Shown: in pieces, positions 45,773 through 54,087 of the stretch
Numbering within the stretch: position 1 is the first letter of the stretch
How the letters are laid out: every line of letters starts with the position of its first letter
Assembly: GCF_001279775.1 (NCBI RefSeq)
Contig: NZ_LGDG01000268.1
Coordinates: 17,028-81,027 of the forward strand
DNA from: Streptomyces sp. MMG1533
GTDB taxonomy: Bacteria; Actinomycetota; Actinomycetes; Streptomycetales; Streptomycetaceae
DNA: 64,000 nucleotides
Direction: 5' to 3'
The notes under the pieces: generated by a model
What the model was told of the DNA's origin: nothing
Databases searched by the model: none
The model's input: only the letters and a program-made list of their open reading frames with translations
Program-made: the position numbers and the translations under genes

Positions 45773-46627
45773 TCACTCTCCCCCGCGTTTGACGGAGTTG
45801 CCCTCGAAGCTCGACGTCTCGTCGGGCTTGGCTTCGTCCAGGTCGAGGCGGCCGCTCTGCCCGTAGAAGGCGACCGGGTTGCGCCACATCACCAGGTCGA
45901 CGTCGTCCTCGCCGAACCCGGCGGCGAGCATCGCGTCCGCCGTCTTCCGCGTCTTCAGGGGGTCCGAACGACCCCAGTCCGCGGCCGAGTTGACAAGGAC
46001 GCGGGCCGTCCCGTGCTGCTGGAGGATGCGGACCATCCGGTCCTCGCTCATCTTCGTCTTCGGGTAGACCGAGAAGCCCGCCCAGCAGCCGCTGTCGAGG
46101 ACCATGGAGACGGTGAGCTCATTGAGGTGGTCGAGGACGACGAGCTCGGGCGCGATCCCCGACTCCCGTACGACGTCCAGCGTGCGCCGGGTCCCGGCCG
46201 CCTTGTCGCGGTGCGGGGTGTGGACGAGGGCGGGCAGCCCGTGCTCGACGGCGAGTCGGAGCTGCGCGGCCAGCGCCTCGTCCTCCTCCTTGGTCATCGA
46301 GTCGTAGCCGATCTCGCCGACCGCGACGACCCGGTCCTTGGCGAGGTAGCGGGGCAGTTCGTCGAGGACGGGGCGGCAGCGCGGGTCGTTGGCCTCCTTG
46401 GGGTTGAGGGCGATCGTGCAGAAGTGCTGGATGCCGAACTGGGCGGCGCGGTACGGCTCCCAGCCCAGCAGCGAGTCGAAGTAGTCGTAGAAGGACTCGG
46501 GCGAGGTGCGGGGCTGGCCGAGCCAGAAGGCGGGCTCGACGACGGCCCGGACGCCGGCCGCGTACATCGCCTCGTAGTCGTCGGTGGTGCGGGACGTCAT
46601 GTGGATGTGGGGGTCGAAAATGCGCAT
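45773..46627 (-). CDS. TatD-family metal-dependent hydrolase, EboB-like
   Basis: 284 residues beginning MRIFDPHIHMTSRTTDDYEAM. The DPHIH metal motif, Glu in VAVGEIGYDSM, His in ALVHTPHR and VVLDHLNE, and Asp in NSAADWGRSDPL complete the TatD/amidohydrolase metal site. EboB proteins of ebo operons are of this type. It starts 2 bp after the EboA-like stop codon, so the two are coupled. Substrate unknown. Confidence 0.82.
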   Translation of the reverse strand: MRIFDPHIHMTSRTTDDYEAMYAAGVRAVVEPAFWLGQPRTSPESFYDYFDSLLGWEPYRAAQFGIQHFCTIALNPKEANDPRCRPVLDELPRYLAKDRVVAVGEIGYDSMTKEEDEALAAQLRLAVEHGLPALVHTPHRDKAAGTRRTLDVVRESGIAPELVVLDHLNELTVSMVLDSGCWAGFSVYPKTKMSEDRMVRILQQHGTARVLVNSAADWGRSDPLKTRKTADAMLAAGFGEDDVDLVMWRNPVAFYGQSGRLDLDEAKPDETSSFEGNSVKRGGE

Positions 46628-46629
46628 GG

Positions 46630-47223
46630 TCAGAGGGCTCCATGGGGGAGGAAAGCGCTGATGAGGGGGCCTGTGTCCGGGGGTACGGGGCGGTCGGCGG
46701 CGCTGCGTTCGGCGGCGAAGTCGGCGAGCATGCGGGCGAGTTCGGCATCCGCGCGGTCGTCGAGGCCGGCCACGCGGGCGAGCGGGATCTCGTGGAAGAC
46801 GCACTTCAGGACGGCCTGCCGGTACTCGTCCGCCGGGAGGTGGGCGGCCGCGTACGGGCCGAGGGCCGCCTCGATCAGCGTGGTGTCGTTGCCCCGCAGG
46901 GCCTGCCGTACGAGGTCCAGGTACCGGCCCTCGTCGTCGAGGAGCGGCAACGCCTTGAGGACGGCCCGCTGTTCGGCGGGGTCGCCGAACCGGTGAAGCG
47001 CTCCCACCGCCTCGACGAGGGCCTCGCCGCGCAGCGGCAGCGCGGTCAGGAGCAGGGCGCGGGCCGCCTCGTCGACGGTCCGGCCGTCGGGCAGCGGTTC
47101 TCGTCCGCAGTGGCGGCGTACGGCGGGGAAGAGGGCCCGGACGGCCGTGGGGTCGGCGGTCACGCGGGCGACGGCGGCGTCGAGCCAGGCGCGGGCGTCG
47201 GGGGTGAGGGGGAGCGAGAGCAT
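46630..47223 (-). CDS. EboA-domain protein
   Basis: 197 residues, ATG 47223 with GAGG 9 nt upstream (GTG 47229 possible). Almost wholly helical, with no catalytic motif. The conserved region VLKCVFHEIPLARVAGLDDRAD followed by ELARMLADFAAERSAA (shown in pieces: VLKCVFHEIPLARV, ELARMLADFAAERSAA) is the EboA signature. Its biochemical role is unknown. The identification is supported by neighbours of EboB, EboC, EboE and EboF type. Confidence 0.78.
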   Translation of the reverse strand: MLSLPLTPDARAWLDAAVARVTADPTAVRALFPAVRRHCGREPLPDGRTVDEAARALLLTALPLRGEALVEAVGALHRFGDPAEQRAVLKALPLLDDEGRYLDLVRQALRGNDTTLIEAALGPYAAAHLPADEYRQAVLKCVFHEIPLARVAGLDDRADAELARMLADFAAERSAADRPVPPDTGPLISAFLPHGAL

Positions 47224-47282
47224 GGGCACGTACCTCTGTGGGGTGGAGGGGGCTCAGGAACCCTTGGGAAGGCCGGGAAGCC

Positions 47283-48128
47283 TCACGAGGCGAGTAACCC
47301 GGTCTCGGCCGCGCGCAGGAACTCGATCGAGCGCCGGGCGACCTCGGGTGCGTCCAGGGAACCGCCCTGGATCTCGACGGACACCAGACCCTCGTGGCCG
47401 AGCGCCTGGAGCGCCGCCAGCACCGGCGGGAAGTCGATCTCGCCCGCGCCGAACTCCAGGTGCCGGTGGACGCCGCGCACCATGTCCTCGATCTGCACGT
47501 TCAGCAGGTGACGCGCGGCCCGCCGCACGCATTCCAGCAGCGGAGGCTCCTCCACGCAGTGGGCATGCCCGATGTCCAGGGTGATGCCGAACAGCTCGTG
47601 CCCGCCGACGAGTTGGCGCAGCCACAGACACCGTTCGACCGTGTCGACGAACATGTACGGCTCCGGCTCGAAGGCCAGCGCGACCCCGTACGCCTCGGCC
47701 GTCTCCAGCACCGCCCCGACGCCCGCCGCGAGACGCTGCCACACCGCCGTCTCGGACACCCCGGCCGGAGCCGCTCCGCTGCACAGGTGCACGGTGGGCG
47801 AGCCCAGTTCGGCCGCGATGCGCACAGCGCGCCGCAGCAGGTCGATCCGCCGCTCCGGCTCCGTCGACATCAGCGTCGGCTCGTGCTTGGCCCAGGCGTC
47901 GAGGAAGTACGGCGCCCCGGTCTCGACGGTGACGGTGAGACCGTGGCGCGCCAACTGCTTGCCGGTCAGGGCGACCTGGCGGCCCAGGTCCGCGGCGTAG
48001 GGGTCGAGGTGGTGGTGGTCGAGCGTGAGCGCGACGCCGTCGTAGCCCAGGTCCGCGAGGACGCCGAGCAGGTCGGTCAGCCGGTGGTGGGCGAACCCGT
48101 TGGTGCCGTAGCCGAATCTGAGGCTCAT
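47283..48128 (-). CDS. Sugar phosphate isomerase/epimerase-like TIM barrel
   Basis: 281 residues: FGYGTNGFAHHRLTDLLGVL, GYDGVALTLDHHHLDP, VTVETGAPYFLD, VALAFEPEPYMFVDT, ITLDIGHAHCVEE, LNVQIEDMVRG, HLEFGAGEIDFPPV and VSVEIQGGSLDAP. These form an AP-endonuclease-2-type barrel with Glu-Asp-His-Glu metal ligands. It overlaps the prenyltransferase gene by ATGA. It is distinct from the EboE protein in the same operon, so the operon has two such barrels. Confidence 0.8.
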   Translation of the reverse strand: MSLRFGYGTNGFAHHRLTDLLGVLADLGYDGVALTLDHHHLDPYAADLGRQVALTGKQLARHGLTVTVETGAPYFLDAWAKHEPTLMSTEPERRIDLLRRAVRIAAELGSPTVHLCSGAAPAGVSETAVWQRLAAGVGAVLETAEAYGVALAFEPEPYMFVDTVERCLWLRQLVGGHELFGITLDIGHAHCVEEPPLLECVRRAARHLLNVQIEDMVRGVHRHLEFGAGEIDFPPVLAALQALGHEGLVSVEIQGGSLDAPEVARRSIEFLRAAETGLLAS

Positions 48129-49201
48129 GTCGGCGACACCCGTCCGGCCAGCCGCAGCGCCAGTGGATGTACGGCGCCGAGGACGGCGGCGGCACCCGGC
48201 GCGCCGGCCCGCGCGGTCAGCGCCGTCTGCAAGGGGACCATGGCGAGGATGCCGGCCCCCACCGCCCGCCTTACGGTGCCGCCGCGCGGGTCGCGCACGG
48301 CGAGCGCCTGGGCTCGGCCGTAGGTCCCCAGGTAGGCGAGGGCTCCGGCGGCCGCGACGGCGGTGCCGGCCGCGGTACCTGCCGCGGTACCGGCCGCGGT
48401 CCTGCGGGGTGCCGATCGGGTCGACCGTCCGAGGGGCCAGGCACTGGCCAGCGCCGTCGCCGACGAGACGGCGAGCGTCGCCGCGGGCAGCCGCGCCGGG
48501 GCACCGGAGATCTCGTGGCGGCTGAGGAGGGTGAGCGTGTACGTGTGCAGACCGGTGAGCAGGGCGGGGAGGGCCGCGCGGCCGAGCGCGCCGACGGTCC
48601 CACCGGCTGTGGCACCGGCGGCCCCACCGGAGGCGGCACCGGCCGGTGCGCCGGATGCGCCGGATGCGCCGCCGAACGATCCGCCGGATGCGCCGCCGGT
48701 CCCTGCGCCGGATGCGGCCGAAGCCGCCTTCCCGCCGCCCGCCACCGCCCCCGCCAGCACGTCCAGCGCCCGCGCCCCGGCCATGGCCGCCGGTCCCGCC
48801 GGCGTCGACTTCAGCTTCAGGTCGTACGCCCACACCAGGGCGGTCAGCGGCAGCGCTGCGGCTAGGCCGCGCCGGCCGCCCGAGAGGGTGGCGAGGCCGA
48901 GGCCGGCGGCGGTCAGTCCGGTGGCGACGGACAGCGCGGTCCGGCGCGGCACCCGGCCGGAGGGTATGGGCCGTTCGGGCCGCTCCACCGAGTCGACCGC
49001 GGCGTCCGCGTAGTCGTTGAGGGCCATGCCGGCCCAGTAGAGGCACACGGACGAGGCCATCACTCCGGCCGTCCGCAGACCGAGGGGGCGTCCGGCCGCC
49101 GTCGCGCCCGCGAGGACGTCCCCGGGCACGCTGAGGGCTGCCGGAGCGCGGACGAGACTCGCCAGATCCGCTGCTCGGGTTACCGCTTTCCGGTCTTTCA
49201 T
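48125..49201 (-). CDS. UbiA-family prenyltransferase, EboC-like, with Gly/Ala/Ser insertion
   Basis: 358 residues, multi-pass membrane protein. The first Mg-diphosphate motif is NDYADAAVDSVERPERPIPSG and the second YDLKLKSTPAGPAAMAGARA (pieces of conserved UbiA motifs; first written here as NDYADAAVDSV then ERPERPIPSG). Between helices, about 50 residues of nearly pure Gly/Ala/Ser (SGGSFGGASGASGAPAG) form an insertion absent from usual family members. First gene of the ebo-type operon. It probably attaches a prenyl chain to, or condenses, a small-molecule precursor at the membrane. The start ATG 49201 has a weak RBS. Confidence 0.75.
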   Translation of the reverse strand: MKDRKAVTRAADLASLVRAPAALSVPGDVLAGATAAGRPLGLRTAGVMASSVCLYWAGMALNDYADAAVDSVERPERPIPSGRVPRRTALSVATGLTAAGLGLATLSGGRRGLAAALPLTALVWAYDLKLKSTPAGPAAMAGARALDVLAGAVAGGGKAASAASGAGTGGASGGSFGGASGASGAPAGAASGGAAGATAGGTVGALGRAALPALLTGLHTYTLTLLSRHEISGAPARLPAATLAVSSATALASAWPLGRSTRSAPRRTAAGTAAGTAAGTAVAAAGALAYLGTYGRAQALAVRDPRGGTVRRAVGAGILAMVPLQTALTARAGAPGAAAVLGAVHPLALRLAGRVSPT

Positions 49202-49266
49202 GCCGCGATCATTGCGAAGACTTGTTGAACTTTCATACTGCGCAATGAGGAAGTTCTGTGTGACAT

Positions 49267-49303
49267 GCGCAACAGCAATGTGAGGCGCGCAACAGCGATA
49301 TGA
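49267..49303. repeat. Direct repeat in the divergent ebo / alpha-galactosidase intergenic region
   Basis: GCGCAACAGCAATGTGA (49267-49283) and GCGCAACAGCGATATGA (49287-49303), 15 of 17 identical, 20 bp apart, with a partial GCGCAATGAGG about 18 bp before. They lie between two divergent starts and could be activator or repressor sites. Confidence 0.55.
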
Positions 49304-49341
49304 CGGTGCGGTGGCCCCCCGTCCGGGCAGAAGAGGAGGCC

Positions 49342-51393
49342 ATGACGCACATCCACGGCCACCGCTGGGGCCATTCCGCACTCACCGTCGACCTCGACCT
49401 CGAGCCTGACGGAGCGCCGAGGCTCCGGGTGACGCGGCCCGGGGATCCGGAGGCGCCGCCGGGAGACCTCCCGCTCGTCGACGTGACCCTGTCGGGCGCG
49501 GGCACGGGCTGGTCCGGTCCGCGCTTTCGGGGTACGGCGCTCGGGCCCCGGCTCGTGTACCGCGCCCACCACGCCGCCCACGGCGACGGCTGGCACCGCC
49601 TCACGGTCGAACTGCACGACCCGGCAAGCGGGTTGACCGCCTTCGCCGAGTACTCCTCGCCCGACGACGTGCCGGTGCTGCGCTCCCGGGTCCGGCTGCG
49701 CAACGACGGACCGGAGCCGCTGACCGTGCGTGCCGTCGGCAGCCTGCTGCTCGGCGGGCTGCCCTCCCCCGACGTCCTCGACGCGCACCGGGCACGCAAC
49801 GACTGGCTCGCCGAGTGCCGTTGGTACACGGAGCCGCTACGGGACGCCGTACCGGACGTCAACCGGCACGTCCACGAGCACGACGCGCGGGCGGCCCTGC
49901 GGCTGACCGGACGGGGCAGCTGGCCGACCGACGGGCATCTGGCGATGGGCGCCCTCACCGACCGTACGGACGGGCGGTGCTGGCTGTGGCAGGTCGAGTC
50001 GGCGGCCGGGTGGGGGTGGGACGCGGGCGAGGCTCCGGCGAGGCGGACGTATGTCGGACTGGGCGGTCCGACGTACGACGACCACGGCTGGCGCCAAGTG
50101 CTGCGTCCTGGTGAGGAGTTCGCCTCCGAGTACGCGGCGATGGCGCTGGGGGACGGCTTCGACGGGGCGCTGGCCGCGCTGACGTCGTACCGCCGTCGGG
50201 TCCGCCGTCCGCACCCGGACCACGAACACCTCCCGGTCGTCTTCAACGACTACATGAACACGCTGATGGGCGACCCGACGACCGAGAAACTGCTGCCGCT
50301 GATCGACGCGGCGGCTCGGGCGGGCGCGGAGTACTTCTGCGTGGACGCCGGCTGGTACGACGACACGGCGGACGGCGGCTGGTGGGACGGCGTCGGCGCG
50401 TGGCAGGCGTCCGCGCGCCGCTTCCCCGGGGGCATCGGGGTGGTGCTGGACCGGATCCGCGAGCGCGGGATGGTGCCGGGGCTGTGGCTGGAGCCGGAGG
50501 TGGTGGGCGTACGCAGTTCGGTGGCCGCCGAGTTGCCGTCCGCCGCCTTCCTGCGCCACGACGACGGCACCCGCGTCACCGAACAGGGCCGCCACCAACT
50601 GGACCTGACCCATCCGGCGGCCCGCGCCCACCTGGACAAGACGGTCGACCGGATCGTCGGCGACTGGGGTGTCGGATATCTGAAGCTGGACTACAACATC
50701 ACGACGTCGGCACCGGGCCTGCTGGAGCACACGCGGGCGTGGCGGGCGTGGATCTCAGCCGTCCTGGACCGCTACCCGGACCTGGTGATCGAGAACTGCG
50801 CTTCGGGCGGCATGCGCATGGACGGCGCGTCCCTGTCGGTCACCCAGCTCCAGTCCACGTCCGACCAGCAGGATCCGGTCGGCTACCCGCCGATCGCGGC
50901 CGCCGCGCCGACGGTGGTGCCGCCGGAGCAGGGGGCGGTGTGGGCGTATCCGCAGCCGGAGTTCAGCGATGCCGAGATCGCCTTCACGGTCGGTACGGCG
51001 ATGTCGGGACGCATCCATCTCTCCGGGCACCTCGACCGCATGACGGATCGTCAGCTGGGGCTGGTGCGGGAGGCGGTGCGGACGTACAAGGCGATCCGCG
51101 GGGATCTGCGGTCGGCCGTGCCCTTCTGGCCGCTCGGGCTGCCCGGGTGGACCGACGCGTGGGTGGCGCTGGGGTTGCGGGCGCCGGTGCAGGGGGCGAC
51201 GTACGTGTCGGTGTGGCGCCGCGGCGGGGAGGCCGAACAGGTGCTTCCCGTACGGCGCTTGGCGGGGCGGGCGGACGGCGTACGGGTGGAGGTCCTGCAC
51301 TCGGCGGGCGAGGCGTCGGCCGAGTGGAACGGAGCCGGCCTGCGGGTGCGGCTGGCCGACGCCCCGTCGATGGCGCTGGTGAGACTCACGTAG
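49342..51393 (+). CDS. GH36 alpha-galactosidase
   Basis: 683 residues from ATG 49342 (AAGAGG 5 nt upstream). An N-terminal beta-supersandwich is followed by a TIM barrel: FNDYMNTLMGDPTTEKLLPL, FCVDAGWYDD, GLWLEPEVVGVRS, YLKLDYNITTSAPG with the nucleophile Asp, ENCASGGMRMD, and TSDQQDPV with the acid/base Asp. No signal peptide, so it acts in the cytoplasm on melibiose, raffinose or related alpha-galactosides. It is divergent from the ebo-type operon; no transporter is adjacent. Confidence 0.9.
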   Translation: MTHIHGHRWGHSALTVDLDLEPDGAPRLRVTRPGDPEAPPGDLPLVDVTLSGAGTGWSGPRFRGTALGPRLVYRAHHAAHGDGWHRLTVELHDPASGLTAFAEYSSPDDVPVLRSRVRLRNDGPEPLTVRAVGSLLLGGLPSPDVLDAHRARNDWLAECRWYTEPLRDAVPDVNRHVHEHDARAALRLTGRGSWPTDGHLAMGALTDRTDGRCWLWQVESAAGWGWDAGEAPARRTYVGLGGPTYDDHGWRQVLRPGEEFASEYAAMALGDGFDGALAALTSYRRRVRRPHPDHEHLPVVFNDYMNTLMGDPTTEKLLPLIDAAARAGAEYFCVDAGWYDDTADGGWWDGVGAWQASARRFPGGIGVVLDRIRERGMVPGLWLEPEVVGVRSSVAAELPSAAFLRHDDGTRVTEQGRHQLDLTHPAARAHLDKTVDRIVGDWGVGYLKLDYNITTSAPGLLEHTRAWRAWISAVLDRYPDLVIENCASGGMRMDGASLSVTQLQSTSDQQDPVGYPPIAAAAPTVVPPEQGAVWAYPQPEFSDAEIAFTVGTAMSGRIHLSGHLDRMTDRQLGLVREAVRTYKAIRGDLRSAVPFWPLGLPGWTDAWVALGLRAPVQGATYVSVWRRGGEAEQVLPVRRLAGRADGVRVEVLHSAGEASAEWNGAGLRVRLADAPSMALVRLT

Positions 51394-51515
51394 CCGACGC
51401 GCCGGCGGCATGGGGGGCGCGGCTACGGGGGCGGCCAGGGGGGCGACGAAGGGACAGGCGCGCCGGACGGCCTTCCGCACGAGCCGGTGGCGGCCGTTCG
51501 CCCACGCGGGTCGGC

Positions 51516-51998
51516 TCAGCCGCGCACCAGCCAGTCGCCGCTCCCGATGCGCTTCCCCCGGGCGCGCAGACGTGCGGCCACGGAGGGTGCGGCGACGTAC
51601 ACCCAGGCCCGTACGCTCCGCCCGCCGCTGCTGCCGCCGCTGCCGCCGCCACCGTCGCCGTCGTCGTCGTCGTCGTCGTCGAGGGTCACCTCGCGCTCGA
51701 CGCGCAGGTAGAGGCTGCGCGGATCCCCCGGCGTGTACTCCTCCAGCCGGTCCAACTCGACCAGCAACTCCCCGTAGGCCTCGGGCAGTGCGGTGACGAC
51801 CTCGCCGTACACCACTCCCCCGCGCTCCTCCCCACTCTCCTCCACGGCGTACGGATAGCCGGGCCCCTCGTACAGCACCGCGCCCGTGAGCCGCCCCGGG
51901 TCCTCGGACCGGATACGTCCGCGCAGGAAGAGGTCGTGGTTGGGCTCGCCGGGGCGGAGGGTGCCGTAGACGAAGAAGGGCAGTTTCGAGGCGCTCAC
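51516..51998 (-). CDS. Gamma-glutamylcyclotransferase-like protein with Asp/Gly/Ser repeat
   Basis: 160 residues. N-terminal FVYGTLRPGEPNHDL is the family's YGxLxxG motif; VYGEVV and LDRLEEYTPGD supply the conserved acid region. Residues 105-125 are a run of Asp then Gly/Ser encoded by triplet repeats, inserted before the last strand. Function is not certain: relatives act as gamma-glutamylamine cyclotransferases or AIG2-like proteins. Convergent with the alpha-galactosidase gene. Confidence 0.75.
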   Translation of the reverse strand: MSASKLPFFVYGTLRPGEPNHDLFLRGRIRSEDPGRLTGAVLYEGPGYPYAVEESGEERGGVVYGEVVTALPEAYGELLVELDRLEEYTPGDPRSLYLRVEREVTLDDDDDDDGDGGGGSGGSSGGRSVRAWVYVAAPSVAARLRARGKRIGSGDWLVRG

Positions 51999-52220
51999 GA
52001 AAACGATTCTCTCCCCTCACACACCTGCGCATCTGCGCCATAGACATGACATGCCAGGGCGCCTTAAATCTTGGTCAAGATCCGCGCAACCCCCACGTCC
52101 CGCGCCACCTCATGTCCCGTTGCACCCCCACGTCCCGCGCCCCCCCGTCCCGCGCGCCCCCTTCACGCCTTCACGCGTGCACGCATTCGCGCCCTCTCAG
52201 GCGCCTTCCCGAGGAGATCG

Positions 52221-53870
52221 ATGAGCCGGATACGGCCGTACGTCCGAGGTTCCCGTCGTCTCACCACCGCCGGCGCAGCCGCCACCACCGCCACCCTGCT
52301 GGCCGCCGCACTCAGCCCCGCCGCCGACGCGGCCGACCGGCCGACCCGGGCCTCCGCGATCGAGAACGCGGCGTCGGTGCTCGCGGACCGGGCCGCGGCG
52401 CTGGGTCTCACCGACGCACAGGACACGACCGTCCGGGACGTCGTGGTGGACGCGGACGGCACACAGCACGTCCGCTACGACCGCACCTACCGCGAACTGC
52501 CCGTCCTCGGCGGCGACTTCGTGGTCCACCTGGCTCCCGACGGCAGCTACCGCAGCGCCAACCTCGCCACGAAGAACGCGATCTCGCTCGCGAGCGTCAC
52601 CCCGAAGCTGTCCGCGCCCAAGGCCGCCGACCTCGCGGTGAACGCGCTGCGCGCCGCCAACCTCGGCGAGACCCTGCGGAAGATCACCGCCAAGTCGGAG
52701 CTGGTCGTCGACGCCCTGCACGGCACCCCGAAGCTGGCGTGGCAGACGAACGCCGTCGCGCAGGACGCCCTCGGCAACCCCACCGCGCGGACGATCCTGA
52801 CGGACGCCGGCACGGGCACCCAGATCGACGCCTGGGACACCATCGAGACCGCGTCGGGCGACGGCAAGTCCCTGTACGGCGGCACGGTTCCGCTGGAGAC
52901 GACGCTGTCGGGATCGACGTACCAGCTGAAGGACACGACGCGCGGGAACACGTACACCGGTGACGCCGCGAACCAGAACGACCTGTGCGTCCTGACGATC
53001 TGCCTGAGCCGGGCCCCCTCGACGGTCTTCACCGACGCCGACAACCACTGGGGCACGGGCACGGACGCGGACCGCGCCTCGGCGGCGGTGGACGCGCAGT
53101 ACGGCACGGACGTGACCTGGGACTACTACAAGAACGTCCACGGCCGCAACGGCATCGCGGGCGACGGCAAGGGGTCGTACAACCGCGTGCACTACGGCAC
53201 CCGGTACAACAACGCCTTCTGGGACGACAGTTGCTTCTGCATGACGTACGGGGACGGTGACGGCACGCAGCTCGGACCGCTGGTGTCGCTGGACGTGGCG
53301 GGCCACGAGATGTCGCACGGCGTGACGTCGAAGACGGCGGCACTCACGTACTCCGGCGAGTCGGGCGGCCTGAACGAGGCCACCTCCGACATCTTCGGCA
53401 CGCTGGTGGAGTTCTACGCCGGCAACACGTCCGATGCGGGTGACTACCTGATCGGCGAGAAGATCGTCCGCTCCGGCTTCGGACGGGACGCCCTGCGCTA
53501 CATGGACAAGCCCTCCAAGGACGGCGCCTCCGCGGACTGCTGGACCTCCGGCGTGGGCGACCTCGACGTCCACTACTCCTCCGGCGTGGCCAACCACTTC
53601 GCGTATCTGCTGGCGGAGGGCAGCGGCACGAAGACGGTGAACGGCGTCAGCTACAACTCACCCACGTGCGACGGCTCTTCGGTGACGGGGATCGGCCGGG
53701 CCAAGCTGGGGGCGATCTGGTACCGGGCCCTGACGGTCTACATGACGTCGTCCACGGACTACGCGGCTGCTCGTACCGCGACGCTGAGCGCGGCGAAGGA
53801 TCTGTACGGGGCGGGGAGCACGGAGTACGGCGCGGTGGCCGCGGCTTGGAGTGCGGTGGATGTGGGGTGA
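52221..53870 (+). CDS. Secreted M4 (thermolysin-like) metalloprotease
   Basis: 549 residues starting MSRIRPYVRGSRR after GAGGAG; signal peptide ends near PAADA. A propeptide (FTP domain: VRYDRTYRELPVLGGDFVVH) precedes the catalytic domain. Zinc site HEMSHG (HExxH) and downstream Glu in GGLNEATSDIFG; catalytic His region VHYSSGVANHFAYLL. Secreted as a zymogen and self-activated; cleaves proteins outside the cell. The GC-rich stretch 52090-52200 upstream is made of repeated CCCGCGCC-like units with no gene. Confidence 0.92.
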   Translation: MSRIRPYVRGSRRLTTAGAAATTATLLAAALSPAADAADRPTRASAIENAASVLADRAAALGLTDAQDTTVRDVVVDADGTQHVRYDRTYRELPVLGGDFVVHLAPDGSYRSANLATKNAISLASVTPKLSAPKAADLAVNALRAANLGETLRKITAKSELVVDALHGTPKLAWQTNAVAQDALGNPTARTILTDAGTGTQIDAWDTIETASGDGKSLYGGTVPLETTLSGSTYQLKDTTRGNTYTGDAANQNDLCVLTICLSRAPSTVFTDADNHWGTGTDADRASAAVDAQYGTDVTWDYYKNVHGRNGIAGDGKGSYNRVHYGTRYNNAFWDDSCFCMTYGDGDGTQLGPLVSLDVAGHEMSHGVTSKTAALTYSGESGGLNEATSDIFGTLVEFYAGNTSDAGDYLIGEKIVRSGFGRDALRYMDKPSKDGASADCWTSGVGDLDVHYSSGVANHFAYLLAEGSGTKTVNGVSYNSPTCDGSSVTGIGRAKLGAIWYRALTVYMTSSTDYAAARTATLSAAKDLYGAGSTEYGAVAAAWSAVDVG

Positions 53871-53890
53871 GTTGGACTGACGCCTGACGT

Positions 53891-53921
53891 GGCCGCCTCG
53901 GTTCTTCGGGCCGAGGCGGCC
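53891..53921 (+). terminator. Terminator after the M4 protease gene
   Basis: 11-bp stem GGCCGCCTCGG (53891-53901) with its complement (53911-53921), loop of 9 nt, 20 bp past the stop codon. The remaining stretch to 54087 shows no gene. Confidence 0.75.
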
Positions 53922-54087
53922 GTTGCCTTGCTTGAGTTGCTCAGAGCCCGGCGATGAGAGCAGCCCGATCGCTTCCGCGGCCATGAAGCGGCAGCCGGAC
54001 GCCGAGTTCATCGCAGCTTGGGGGAAGCTTGCTCCCGGCACGCTCGATCGCGCCGAAGGGAATCGCGGGGGGAGAGAGAGCTGTCGG

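Noticed and set aside
51600..51690. CRISPR-like repetition near 51.6 kb
   Set aside because: It is a coding triplet repeat with no spacers; no CRISPR array or cas gene is present in the window.
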